From Rhodobacteraceae bacterium bin131 (GTDB lineage Bacteria; Pseudomonadota; Alphaproteobacteria; Rhodobacterales; Rhodobacteraceae): a stretch of 32,597 nucleotides of DNA. The position numbers and the translations under genes are program-made. Numbering within the stretch: the stretch's first letter is position 1; the number at the start of each line of letters is the position of its first letter. The notes under the pieces were generated by a model, which was given only the letters and a program-made list of their open reading frames with translations, had not been told where the DNA came from and did no database searches. This document shows, piece by piece, positions 16,652-25,887 of the stretch. The stretch is taken from positions 1 through 32,597 of the forward strand of contig MPNP01000022.1 of the NCBI GenBank assembly GCA_002239085.1, in the 5' to 3' direction.

Positions 16652-18124
16652 TTAGAAAATTTTATCTTGTAAGCTGGTGTTAATTTTGGTCAATTCTGCA
16701 AAGCTGATTATCTCCTCTGATTGGGGGATTAATTTTAGCATTTCTTGTTTAACTTTAGTTACCATGGCATCTTTATATAATTCATGTAAAAGTTTTTTAT
16801 CCAAATCAGTGAATTTAAACTCATCAAAATTGATAACTTTAGCAGTATTTCCTTGCAATCGATTTTGCTCTTCTAGCAACCAAGCTTTTTGCGTGTTAAA
16901 TTTATTCTCCAATTCATCTTCACTGATAGATATTTCATTTTTTCTAGTAAAATTACTGAAGACCAGTGATCGTATAACGTTGCTTTTGGATGAGGCTATA
17001 AATCTATCTAAGTGTTCTTCATCAGCATTATCCCATGGATACTTCCCTTCAATTAAACCATAAGATCTTACTGAGTTCTCCTGTGACTCAGATTCATCAA
17101 CGCTATGCTCTAATTCATTGCCTTCAGATTGATCATATCCGAGATTGCTCCATGCATATCGCATTTGTTCAATAACAGCAATATGGGGAAGTTCTATAGA
17201 TAAATCTTTAATTAATTCTTGCTCAAATTGTGTTTCAAAAACCTTTTGAGAAAGGAATGTAAACTGAAGCAGCTTTCTGTTCAATAGAACTTTGTCCAGT
17301 TCTTCAACCGACTTAAAGTTATACTTATTGGCTAATTCAAGGTCTTTATTGGCTTTAATCTTTTGATAAATTCCAACCACCTGAACTTCAATTTTCCATG
17401 GTTTCCGTTTGATGTTTATCGGGTCAATTAATTCCAGCGTAAAACCATCATTGGGCTTAAAGCCCAGCAAACAAAATTTCTTTCCGAATATCATATTTGT
17501 ATGGTCTATTCGAAACTCTAAAGTTTTATGTTCTTTACTGCCGTAATTTTCTGAAGTCGGTTCACTTGGTTGAATCCAGCAATGAAGTTCAATCCAGTCA
17601 CCTAATTGAGCACTATATTCTGAATCGTAAGGCACCCTTTCCGCATGCTCATATAAAAAATCTTCTGTAATTTCTTCAAGCAATTGGTCTTTATCAGGAA
17701 CGTAGCGAGTGAGTTTAATATTTGACAAATTTGGTTCTGGACAATGTGGCTTAACGCCATAATAAACTTTTGCTGTTGCAGCAAATTCTTTGTTTAGTGA
17801 ATCAAATTGCACTTCAGGAGTGCCAAGCAATTCAACTTTTTCACTCTCAATCTTTTCACTCATGCACGCTTCAATAATATCTTTGATAATGGAAAATCGT
17901 GCTTCGTTGCCCACACGGTTTTTTATGACTTGAAGGGGAACTTTCCCTTGACGAAACCCAGGAAGATCAGAAGATTTCTGCAATTCTTTTAAGAATTCGT
18001 CAAGCAATTCATTGACCTGAAAATTGGAAATAGCAATTTCCAGGGTCCGATTTAACCCGTCTTTAACTAATTGGGATTGGGTTTCCAATTGATTCGGGTT
18101 GAATTTAAATTGTTTTTCTTCCAT
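16652..18124 (-). CDS. tig: Trigger factor (ribosome-associated chaperone, peptidyl-prolyl isomerase)
   Basis: About 490 residues, slightly long for the family. The N-terminal ribosome-binding domain carries the signature GFRQGKVP (family GFRxGKxP) and LDEFLKELQKS. The PPIase domain follows (about 150-250; AQLGDWIELHCWI, LLGFKPNDGFTLEL), then the helical C-terminal chaperone arms. An acidic Ser/Glu-rich stretch (NELEHSVDESESQENS) in the C-terminal domain accounts for part of the extra length. The ATG at 18124 is preferred over an in-frame TTG at 18139. It lies upstream of clpP, and tRNA-Leu is 39 bp upstream on the same strand. Confidence 0.92.
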   Translation of the reverse strand: MEEKQFKFNPNQLETQSQLVKDGLNRTLEIAISNFQVNELLDEFLKELQKSSDLPGFRQGKVPLQVIKNRVGNEARFSIIKDIIEACMSEKIESEKVELLGTPEVQFDSLNKEFAATAKVYYGVKPHCPEPNLSNIKLTRYVPDKDQLLEEITEDFLYEHAERVPYDSEYSAQLGDWIELHCWIQPSEPTSENYGSKEHKTLEFRIDHTNMIFGKKFCLLGFKPNDGFTLELIDPINIKRKPWKIEVQVVGIYQKIKANKDLELANKYNFKSVEELDKVLLNRKLLQFTFLSQKVFETQFEQELIKDLSIELPHIAVIEQMRYAWSNLGYDQSEGNELEHSVDESESQENSVRSYGLIEGKYPWDNADEEHLDRFIASSKSNVIRSLVFSNFTRKNEISISEDELENKFNTQKAWLLEEQNRLQGNTAKVINFDEFKFTDLDKKLLHELYKDAMVTKVKQEMLKLIPQSEEIISFAELTKINTSLQDKIF

Positions 18125-18163
18125 ACTCGTTTTTATCAATCCTAGCTACTACATTGGCTATTT

Positions 18164-18248
18164 TGGTGCGGGTGAAGGGATTTGAACCCCCACGCTCGAA
18201 AGCGCCAGATCCTAAATCTGGTGCGTCTACCTATTCCGCCACACCCGC
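18164..18248 (-). tRNA. tRNA-Leu (UAG)
   Basis: The minus strand folds as a long-variable-arm tRNA. Acceptor strands GCGGGTG and CACCCGC pair over 7 bp; the anticodon stem CCAGA/TCTGG encloses loop TTTAGGA with anticodon TAG (reads CUA). The T-arm is GGGGGTTCAAATCCC-like, discriminator A is followed by an encoded CCA (18166-18164). The variable arm between anticodon and T stems is long, as in class II tRNA-Leu. The 85-nt length includes CCA. Confidence 0.95.
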
Positions 18249-18412
18249 TTGGAATTATTTACAGTACTTATAAAGAATTCACTCGCATTAGTTCATATTT
18301 CGGCAATCTCAACAGGGGAAAACAGCACAAGAAAAATTAAACCATTTTCACTATATTTCAATTCTAAGGAGTGCTTTAATTGGTATAATTGCTCAAAAAA
18401 TCAAGCGAAGAG

Positions 18413-19963
18413 TCATCTTATTTCTAGTTGCTGTAATATCTTGGGAATTAAATTCGGCAAATCTTCTGAAATAAGTCCAGGCCCATGGTACTGAGCGGCT
18501 AATTGATGCAAATGGACACCAATTACACTCGCGACAAAACTATTTAGTCCTCTGGCAATTAATCCAGCAATCATTCCTGCCAATACATCCCCTGAACCTG
18601 CAGTTGCAAGCCATGGCACATGATTCATTTCGCTACCCTTACATACTCGGCATTGCCCCGTGGGGGCTGCAATAATGGTTTCTAACCCTTTTAAGACAAT
18701 CACCATTTTACTTATACTGCTTGCCTTAATCACGGCTTCAGTCGGTTCGATGTCACCTGATGTCATGTGGTGTGAAAGGATTGGGAACAACCTTTCAAAC
18801 TCCCCAAAATGAGGAGTCGCGACGCCTTCCTTAAGAGAATGGTTAAATAGTTCTTCGGGATTATCAGCAAATGAGGTCAATGCATCAGCGTCAAGAACAA
18901 CATTGTCGAATTCTCTCAAGGCGACACAAACTAATTCTCGAGTTTGGTGACCTATCCCGAGACCCATCCCGAGACACAGAGTATTAATTTTGGAGTTTGA
19001 AATAATTTCTCTGAGATCCTGACTTGAGTTGACCTCAATCGCCATTAGCGCATGAATTTGATTAGCGACTTGATTAAACACCGTTGAGGGAACTCCAAGT
19101 GTAACCAAACCAGTTCCGACTCTCAAGGCTGAAAGCGCGGCCAGCCTAGCTGCCCCTACTTTTCCTGGACCTCCTGATAGGACAAGCAGATGACCATAGT
19201 TGTATTTATGTTTGTTAAACTGTTTTGATAAAACAGAGTCCAGAGGTATTTCCGTCGGTTTAAAAAGGCGTGGAAAAAGGCAATCTTCTTGGTATAAATT
19301 TTCAATTTGATCTTCCAGCCCGATTGAAATGACCTTTATATGCCCTGAACGAGACGGGCCGTCATTTAAATGATGCCCCCATTTAGATAGCTGAAACGTT
19401 AATGTTAGAGTGGCTTTAAAGTTGCTTAAGTCAGTTTCCGACAAAAATCGACCCGAATCTGAATTTAGTCCTGATAATACATCAATCGCTAAAACTGGAG
19501 TTTGCTCTGTAATCACGCTTAATATGGTGCATAAATCATGAGCCAGTGGCCGTTTTAATCCTAACCCAAACAAGGAGTCAATAATGATTGCTTTTTCGTG
19601 GTCAAACGATTGTGGGAGTGCAAAGATTGACTCGACAGGTTTTATTCTTTGTAACTCTTCCCGCATTCTAATTGATGAATGAGAACGTGGTTTTCGGGAA
19701 TTATACTCCCAGCAAGAAACTTCAAATCCTGCCGCCAGTAACAAACGAGCAATCACAAACCCATCGCCTCCATTATTTCCTGGTCCACACAGGACATATA
19801 GCGGTCGATTGTGTAAGGTCGGATTCCTTTCAAGCCAGTCAATTATTTTTGCCGCAGCTTGTTGCCCAGCTTTTTCCATTAAAGCCGTTTCAATTTCAGA
19901 ATGACCTTGAATAAACTCCTCTTCAGCTTGGCGCATTTGCGAAGTGGTGAGTACTCGTGTCAT
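18413..19963 (-). CDS. nnr: Bifunctional NAD(P)H-hydrate epimerase / ADP-dependent dehydratase
   Basis: 516 residues with two fused domains. The N-terminal YjeF_N epimerase has the nucleotide-binding GPGNNGGDGFVIARLL (60-75) and later DSLFGLGLKRPL. The C-terminal ribokinase-like dehydratase has GHLLVLSGGPGKVGAARLAALSAL, the LDADAL segment and AGSGDVLAGMIAGL with Asp459 of the GSGD motif. Together they repair hydrated NADH and NADPH. The length matches the fused bacterial enzyme. It is in the same direction as tRNA-Leu and tig. It is divergent from glnB, which many alphaproteobacteria also show. Confidence 0.93.
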   Translation of the reverse strand: MTRVLTTSQMRQAEEEFIQGHSEIETALMEKAGQQAAAKIIDWLERNPTLHNRPLYVLCGPGNNGGDGFVIARLLLAAGFEVSCWEYNSRKPRSHSSIRMREELQRIKPVESIFALPQSFDHEKAIIIDSLFGLGLKRPLAHDLCTILSVITEQTPVLAIDVLSGLNSDSGRFLSETDLSNFKATLTLTFQLSKWGHHLNDGPSRSGHIKVISIGLEDQIENLYQEDCLFPRLFKPTEIPLDSVLSKQFNKHKYNYGHLLVLSGGPGKVGAARLAALSALRVGTGLVTLGVPSTVFNQVANQIHALMAIEVNSSQDLREIISNSKINTLCLGMGLGIGHQTRELVCVALREFDNVVLDADALTSFADNPEELFNHSLKEGVATPHFGEFERLFPILSHHMTSGDIEPTEAVIKASSISKMVIVLKGLETIIAAPTGQCRVCKGSEMNHVPWLATAGSGDVLAGMIAGLIARGLNSFVASVIGVHLHQLAAQYHGPGLISEDLPNLIPKILQQLEIR

Positions 19964-20183
19964 TTCTTATCTCGTTCTTTTTTCATCAAAGTATAAAAAT
20001 TCAAAGCCTTGAATGAATTATGTTGAAAAAATAAATTTATTTAGTAAATTAAATCTTTAGTTGTCTCCACCCTAGTGAATGTTGTGGATTTAGTTTCTAG
20101 GCAAAGTTAGTTGAAATAAGTCTTGAGTTAATTGGGTGAAACAGCAGTATTATAGACATATGCCCCAATTTATACTGTTGTAA

Positions 20184-20573
<390 letters not shown>

Positions 20574-20614
20574 TTGAGGGTCTAATCCTGATTTTGTATT
20601 ATAGGATATTTTGA

Positions 20615-22021
20615 ATGAGTACAAACGATATTTTAAATCAAATTAAGGAAGAAGAGATTGAATATGTTGATCTCCGATTCACTGACCCGCGAGGTAAACT
20701 GCAGCACGTGACTGTCGTCGGCTCACAGGTTGATGAAGATTTTCTTGAAGAAGGAATGATGTTTGACGGGTCGTCGATTGCTGGATGGAAATCAATCGAG
20801 GCCTCCGATATGAAACTCATGCCCGATTCAGCATCATCATATATTGATCCCTTCTATTCCGAACGCACACTCTGTATTCACTGCTCAGTCGTTGAGCCCG
20901 ATACAGGTGAAGCGTATGAAAGAGATCCACGCGGAACAGCCGAAAAAGCCGAATCCTATCTCCAAAATTGTGGTGTTGGTGATGTGGCTTTCTTTGGTCC
21001 TGAAGCTGAATTTTTTGTTTTTGACGATGTTCGCTTCAGTAATGAAATGCAAAAAGTTTCTTTCGAAGTTGATGCTGTTGATTCGCCATGGAACTCTGAC
21101 CGAGTCTATGAAAATGGAAACTCCGGTTTTCGTCCTGGTGTTAAAGGTGGATACTTTCCCGTCAATCCAATTGATTCATCGCAGGATTTACGCTCGGAAA
21201 TGCTGACCACCATGCAGAGCATCGGCATGAAAGTTGATAAACACCATCACGAGGTTGCCGCAAGTCAGCATGAGTTGGGATTGATTTTTTCATCTCTTAA
21301 AGATCAAGGTGATCAACTCCAAAAGTACAAATATGTTGTTCAAAATGTGGCCCATTTCTATGGTCGCACAGCAACATTTATGCCTAAGCCTATTGCGGGT
21401 GATAATGGCACAGGCATGCATGTTAACATGTCAATCTGGAAAGATGAAGCACCACTTTTTGCGGGAAACCGATATGCTGACTTGAGTGACGAAGGTTTGT
21501 GGTTCATCGGTGGTATTTTGAAGCACGCAAAAGCTTTGAATGCCTTCACGAATCCGGCAACTAATTCTTACAAACGATTAATTCCGGGATTTGAAGCACC
21601 TGTTTTACGTGCCTACTCGGCACGAAATCGGTCGGGGTGTGTTCGCATACCGTGGACTGAAAATCCGAAAGCCAAACGCGTTGAAGCACGATTTCCTGAC
21701 CCGTTGGCAAATCCTTATTTAGCTTTTTCGGCTTTATTAATGGCTGGGCTTGATGGCATTTTAAGTCGCACCAACCCTGGTGAGGCAATGGACAAAAATC
21801 TTTATGACCTGCCCCCCGAAGAGCTTGAAGGTATTCCTACTGTGTGTGCTTCTTTGCGAGAAGCCCTTGAAGCGCTTGAAGAGGATATGGACTTTTTGCT
21901 CGCAGGCGATGTCTTTACGAAAGATCAGATTGAGGGATATGCTGAGTTAAAATGGGAAGAGGTATTCACCTTTGAGCACACGCCTCACCCAGTTGAATAT
22001 ATGATGTATTACTCAGCTTAG
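20615..22021 (+). CDS. glnA: Glutamine synthetase type I
   Basis: 468 residues, the length of dodecameric GSI-beta. It makes glutamine from glutamate, ammonia and ATP. It contains DGSSIAGWKSIEASDM, the metal-binding GPEAEFFVFD, KHHHEVAASQHELG, the ATP-binding region from KPIAGDNGTGMHVNMS, and NRSGCVRIPW. The adenylylation site is Tyr397 in NLYDLPPEE, at the same number as the E. coli enzyme, so control through GlnE and GlnB is expected. An AGGA box precedes the ATG, and a strong hairpin terminator follows the stop. Confidence 0.97.
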   Translation: MSTNDILNQIKEEEIEYVDLRFTDPRGKLQHVTVVGSQVDEDFLEEGMMFDGSSIAGWKSIEASDMKLMPDSASSYIDPFYSERTLCIHCSVVEPDTGEAYERDPRGTAEKAESYLQNCGVGDVAFFGPEAEFFVFDDVRFSNEMQKVSFEVDAVDSPWNSDRVYENGNSGFRPGVKGGYFPVNPIDSSQDLRSEMLTTMQSIGMKVDKHHHEVAASQHELGLIFSSLKDQGDQLQKYKYVVQNVAHFYGRTATFMPKPIAGDNGTGMHVNMSIWKDEAPLFAGNRYADLSDEGLWFIGGILKHAKALNAFTNPATNSYKRLIPGFEAPVLRAYSARNRSGCVRIPWTENPKAKRVEARFPDPLANPYLAFSALLMAGLDGILSRTNPGEAMDKNLYDLPPEELEGIPTVCASLREALEALEEDMDFLLAGDVFTKDQIEGYAELKWEEVFTFEHTPHPVEYMMYYSA

Positions 22022-22041
22022 AGTCTTAATATAATTATTCA

Positions 22042-22068
22042 AAGTGGGAGCTTGCTCCCACTTTTTTT
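22042..22068 (+). terminator. Rho-independent terminator after glnA
   Basis: AAGTGGGAG (22042-22050), loop CTTG, CTCCCACTT (22055-22063) form a perfect 9-bp stem followed by a run of seven T. It lies 20 bp after the glnA stop and just beyond the 3' end of the convergent MATE gene. The opposite strand lacks a comparable T run, so it mainly serves glnA. Confidence 0.9.
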
Positions 22069-22072
22069 GTCC

Positions 22073-23437
22073 TTAAATCGGCAAGCGCTTTATCTTGTTT
22101 AAAAGACGAATGCCAAAGAGAAATGATGCAAACGCCAAGCCAATGACAAAACCAAGGTAAATACCTTCAGCAGCAAGACCAAACTTAAACGCAAAGATAT
22201 AACTGCTTGGTAAACCGACTAAACAATATCCAATCCCTGAATAAACCATTGGGATTTTGGTATCTCTTAACCCTCGTAACAGCCCCGACAAAACAACTTG
22301 TAAGGCGTCAAATAGTTGAAATGCAGCGGCAAACATCATCAGATTTATTCCGATGGCCAACACCTCTTCTGATTGGGCATTTTCCTGTTTGAGAAAGAAG
22401 GAAACAATTGTTTCGGGAAATAAAATAAACACAATGACAGCGCCTGCTACGACGCCAACAGTGATTCGAATTATGGCAATAATAGCATTACGTAAGCCCG
22501 TGTAGTCGCCCCTTCCAGCCAAACCTCCTATTAATGATGTACCGGCGTTAGCAAGCCCTAAATAGATCATAAATACAAATGCACACATCTCAATCACTAT
22601 CCCATGTGCGGCAAGAGTATTAACATTAATCCAGCCCATCATAATGGCCGCAGCAGAAAAGAAAAATGCTTCTGCAACGAGGGTAATACAAATGGGCCAG
22701 CCCAAAACAAAAATCTCTTGAATTGAAGATCGATGATAGCGGAATAAATTGATGAGAATTCCATATGGTGCAAACTCTCTTTTGCCCCTCAAATAGGCGA
22801 GCATAATGATCAATGACAACGTGTGTGATACTGTTGAAGAAACGGCAGCCCCTACTATGCCAAGTTCAGGAAATCCAAAATGACCAAAAATCAGGGCATA
22901 GTTTCCAAAGATATTGAATATGGCACCTAAAATTGTTGACCAGAGAATAATCTGAGGTCGCATAAGAGCGAGGAAGAAGGCTTTTAAAACGGTTAGAAAC
23001 AATGCGGGAAATAGTCCCCAAATGGCAAATAAGAGATAGTCACTTGCCAACTTTGAAATTGTGCCATCCTGCTTGAGGAGTACAAACATTGGCTCGGCAA
23101 GGAGAACCAATGGCAAAGTTACCAACACATAGAAAAATGTTAGCCAACAACCCATGCGAATATACCGACGCACACGCCATAACTTTCGCTCGCCCTCGGC
23201 ACCTGAAACCAAAGGAATCGTTGCGGCCGAGAATCCATTGCCGACAATGAGAATAAAAGTAAGAATTGTTGCCCCTAAAACCCCAGCTGCCAGTGACTCA
23301 ACATCGTACCAGCCAAGCATCACAACATCCGTTAGGTGCTTTAACGATTGTGATAAATTGCTTCCAATCAGAGGAATTGCTAAATATAGAGCTGCTTTGG
23401 ATTGCGCCGGATATTTTTTGAAGGCCGAGGAAAGCAA
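22073..23437 (-). CDS. MATE-family multidrug/sodium or proton antiporter (NorM-like)
   Basis: 454 residues, almost entirely hydrophobic, with about 12 membrane segments in two similar halves. The N-terminus has the MATE signature region AIPLIGSNLSQSLKHLTDVVMLGWYDVESLAAG and the loop NGFSAATIPLVSGAEGE. The second half repeats it (GWPICITLVAEAFFFSAAAIMMGW, then NAGTSLIGGLAGRGD). Such proteins export cationic drugs or metabolites in exchange for Na+ or H+; the substrate is unknown. The start is TTG at 23437 with GGAG 6 nt upstream; the only nearby ATG runs straight into a stop. Confidence 0.9.
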   Translation of the reverse strand: MLSSAFKKYPAQSKAALYLAIPLIGSNLSQSLKHLTDVVMLGWYDVESLAAGVLGATILTFILIVGNGFSAATIPLVSGAEGERKLWRVRRYIRMGCWLTFFYVLVTLPLVLLAEPMFVLLKQDGTISKLASDYLLFAIWGLFPALFLTVLKAFFLALMRPQIILWSTILGAIFNIFGNYALIFGHFGFPELGIVGAAVSSTVSHTLSLIIMLAYLRGKREFAPYGILINLFRYHRSSIQEIFVLGWPICITLVAEAFFFSAAAIMMGWINVNTLAAHGIVIEMCAFVFMIYLGLANAGTSLIGGLAGRGDYTGLRNAIIAIIRITVGVVAGAVIVFILFPETIVSFFLKQENAQSEEVLAIGINLMMFAAAFQLFDALQVVLSGLLRGLRDTKIPMVYSGIGYCLVGLPSSYIFAFKFGLAAEGIYLGFVIGLAFASFLFGIRLLNKIKRLPI

Positions 23438-23652
23438 TTATTACTCCGTCATTAGTGTGCATTTTTTTGAAAACTGCATCCTGAACTAATGGACTAAAGT
23501 AAGTAAAATTTTAGCTGGAATTAACAAGTTGCAATAGCAGAAATTCCAGTTTAACTGCAATAAAATGAGACCAATCTACACGATATAAAATTTTTCTGTT
23601 TTTTTATTCACCATCTTGATATATTATTGGGTCAAGAGCAGCAAGCAAGATT

Positions 23653-25620
23653 ATGGATACACACACACAAACATCAACGGACGAAAGTCAGTATACCGCC
23701 GAAGATATAGAAATTCTTGAGGGTTTAACTCCCGTACGGAGGCACCCAGGAATGTATATTGGTGGAACTGATGAGAAATCTCTGCATCACCTTGCAGCTG
23801 AAATCATTGATAATGCAATGGATGAGGCTGTGGCGGGATTCGCCGACCGTATTGATATTGAATTCCATGAAAATCATAGTCTAACAGTCCGAGATAATGG
23901 TCGTGGCATCCCTATTGACTCTCACCCGAAATACCCCAACAAATCAGCGCTTGAGGTTATTCTAACCACCTTGCATGCAGGGGGAAAGTTTTCCAATAAA
24001 ATCTATCAAACTTCGGGAGGACTTCACGGTGTGGGTGTTTCGGTTGTTAACGCCCTTTCCGAATCAATGGTTGTTGAAATTGTTCGAAATCAAAAAAGAT
24101 ATCAACAGAGTTATAACCGCGGAAAACCAACAAGCGAACTCATATTTGCCGGTAAGCTTACCAATAGACGTGGAACTTCAATCACGTTTTTACCTGATCC
24201 AGAGATTTTTGGTCAAAAGGCACGATTAAAAGCAAGAACTCTCTTTAAGCTCGCTCGCTCCAAGGCCTTTTTGTTTTCAGGGGTCCGCATTAACTGGCTA
24301 TGCCATTTTGAAGTTGACGATGTTCCTAAAAAAGCCCAATTTCATTTTCCTGGAGGTTTAACTGACTATCACATTGAGTCGGTGAGCGGGCTCGAATTAA
24401 TTTCCAAGACTCCATTTGCTGGTAAGGTTGATTTTGCCGAAAAATCAAACGGGCAAACTACTGGCTCGGTTGAATGGGCCGTGAATTGGACACCTTATGA
24501 TGATGGTGTTGCCCATTCTTATTGTAACACGATACCAACACCTTTGGGGGGTACGCATGAAGCTGGGTTTTGGGCGGCTCTGCTCAAGGGAATTAAAACC
24601 TTCAGCAGTATCGTAGGGAACAAAGCAGGTGAACAGATTATCAAGGAAGACATCCAAAGCAATGCTTGGGGTTTAGTATCCTGCTTTATCCAAGATCCAA
24701 AATTTTCGGGGCAAACAAAAGAGCGTTTGGCCACTTCACAAGCCCAGAAACTCGTTGAATCTTCAGTCAGGGATCATTTTGAGAATTGGCTCGCTTCAGA
24801 CCCGGTTCTGGCCAACAGAATTATCGGCTTGCTAATTTTACGAGCCGAAGAACGAATCAAGCGTAAAAAAGAAAAAGCGACCATTCGTAAGACAGCAACT
24901 AATCGACTTCGACTACCTGGAAAGCTGGTTGATTGTGCCCTTAATCAAAATACAGATACAGAAATTTTTATTGTTGAGGGTGATTCAGCAGGTGGTTCAG
25001 CCAAGATGGCTCGTGACCGCAATACCCAAGCTTTACTACCGCTACGTGGAAAAGTACTCAACGTGCTCGGGGCGGCCTCAGCAAAAATTTCTACCAATAA
25101 TGAAATCAAAGATTTATGCCTCGCTCTAGGTGTTGAACTTGGACCAGCTTTTAAGCTTGAAGATTTACGCTATGATAAAATTATTATCATGACAGACGCC
25201 GACGTTGATGGAGCACACATAGCCTCATTGTTGATGACTTTCTTTTTTACTCAGATGCGTCCCCTCATTGAACAAGGTCATCTTTATCTTGCCTGTCCCC
25301 CGCTTTATCGACTGAGTCAAGGTCCCATCCGTTATTATGCGATCAAAGAAGAAGAAAAAGAAGAGATGCTAAAAAAAGGGCTAGGTGGAAAGGGAAAAAT
25401 TCATGTATCCCGATTTAAAGGGTTAGGTGAAATGGATGCAAAAGACCTAAAAAATACGACTATGGATCCTCAAAAAAGGGTTCTACTTCGCGTTTCAATA
25501 ATTGAGGAAGAACCAGATACGACCGAGCGGTTAATTTATCGACTCATGGGCAAAAAAGCCGAGGAACGATTTCAATTCATTCAAGAAAATTCGCATTTTG
25601 CGGAGCATCTGGATATTTAA
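23653..25620 (+). CDS. parE: DNA topoisomerase IV subunit B
   Basis: 655 residues. The GHKL ATPase domain has Glu50 and Asn54 (EIIDNAMDEA), DNGRGIPI (81-88) and GGLHGVGVSVVNAL. The transducer has the QTK loop at SGQTKERL (352-359). The TOPRIM domain has VEGDSAGGSA (441-450) and DADVDGAH (515-522). ParE with ParC decatenates daughter chromosomes. The length and the lack of the long insertion seen in many GyrB favour ParE over GyrB, and the N-terminal EGLTPVRRHPGMYIGGTD fits ParE. The ribosome-binding site is weak. Confidence 0.92.
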   Translation: MDTHTQTSTDESQYTAEDIEILEGLTPVRRHPGMYIGGTDEKSLHHLAAEIIDNAMDEAVAGFADRIDIEFHENHSLTVRDNGRGIPIDSHPKYPNKSALEVILTTLHAGGKFSNKIYQTSGGLHGVGVSVVNALSESMVVEIVRNQKRYQQSYNRGKPTSELIFAGKLTNRRGTSITFLPDPEIFGQKARLKARTLFKLARSKAFLFSGVRINWLCHFEVDDVPKKAQFHFPGGLTDYHIESVSGLELISKTPFAGKVDFAEKSNGQTTGSVEWAVNWTPYDDGVAHSYCNTIPTPLGGTHEAGFWAALLKGIKTFSSIVGNKAGEQIIKEDIQSNAWGLVSCFIQDPKFSGQTKERLATSQAQKLVESSVRDHFENWLASDPVLANRIIGLLILRAEERIKRKKEKATIRKTATNRLRLPGKLVDCALNQNTDTEIFIVEGDSAGGSAKMARDRNTQALLPLRGKVLNVLGAASAKISTNNEIKDLCLALGVELGPAFKLEDLRYDKIIIMTDADVDGAHIASLLMTFFFTQMRPLIEQGHLYLACPPLYRLSQGPIRYYAIKEEEKEEMLKKGLGGKGKIHVSRFKGLGEMDAKDLKNTTMDPQKRVLLRVSIIEEEPDTTERLIYRLMGKKAEERFQFIQENSHFAEHLDI

Positions 25621-25887
25621 GCTTCACAGAGGCTAGTATAATTAGATGAGACCTTCATAAGGTACAAAGAGAAAAACAAGCATGGGGACAAGAGAAGCCA
25701 CACAAGAGACCCCTTTTGGAAAGCCGTTGTAGTAGGAATCAAAGGCCGAGTAAAGCAGTCAAAATTGTTAAAGGTCAAAGCGGACCAGGATTGAGTATTG
25801 GGAAAACTGGTTTATAAATCCCAAGTTATAATATTCGATTAAATAAAGGGCATTTTATCCATGATATTTACTTGAAACGAAGCGTCA
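25621..25887. other. Convergent gap between parE and the Uup-like gene
   Basis: 267 bp between the 3' ends of two convergent genes. It is AT-rich, and I saw no gene, no strong hairpin terminator and no repeat in it. Confidence 0.5.
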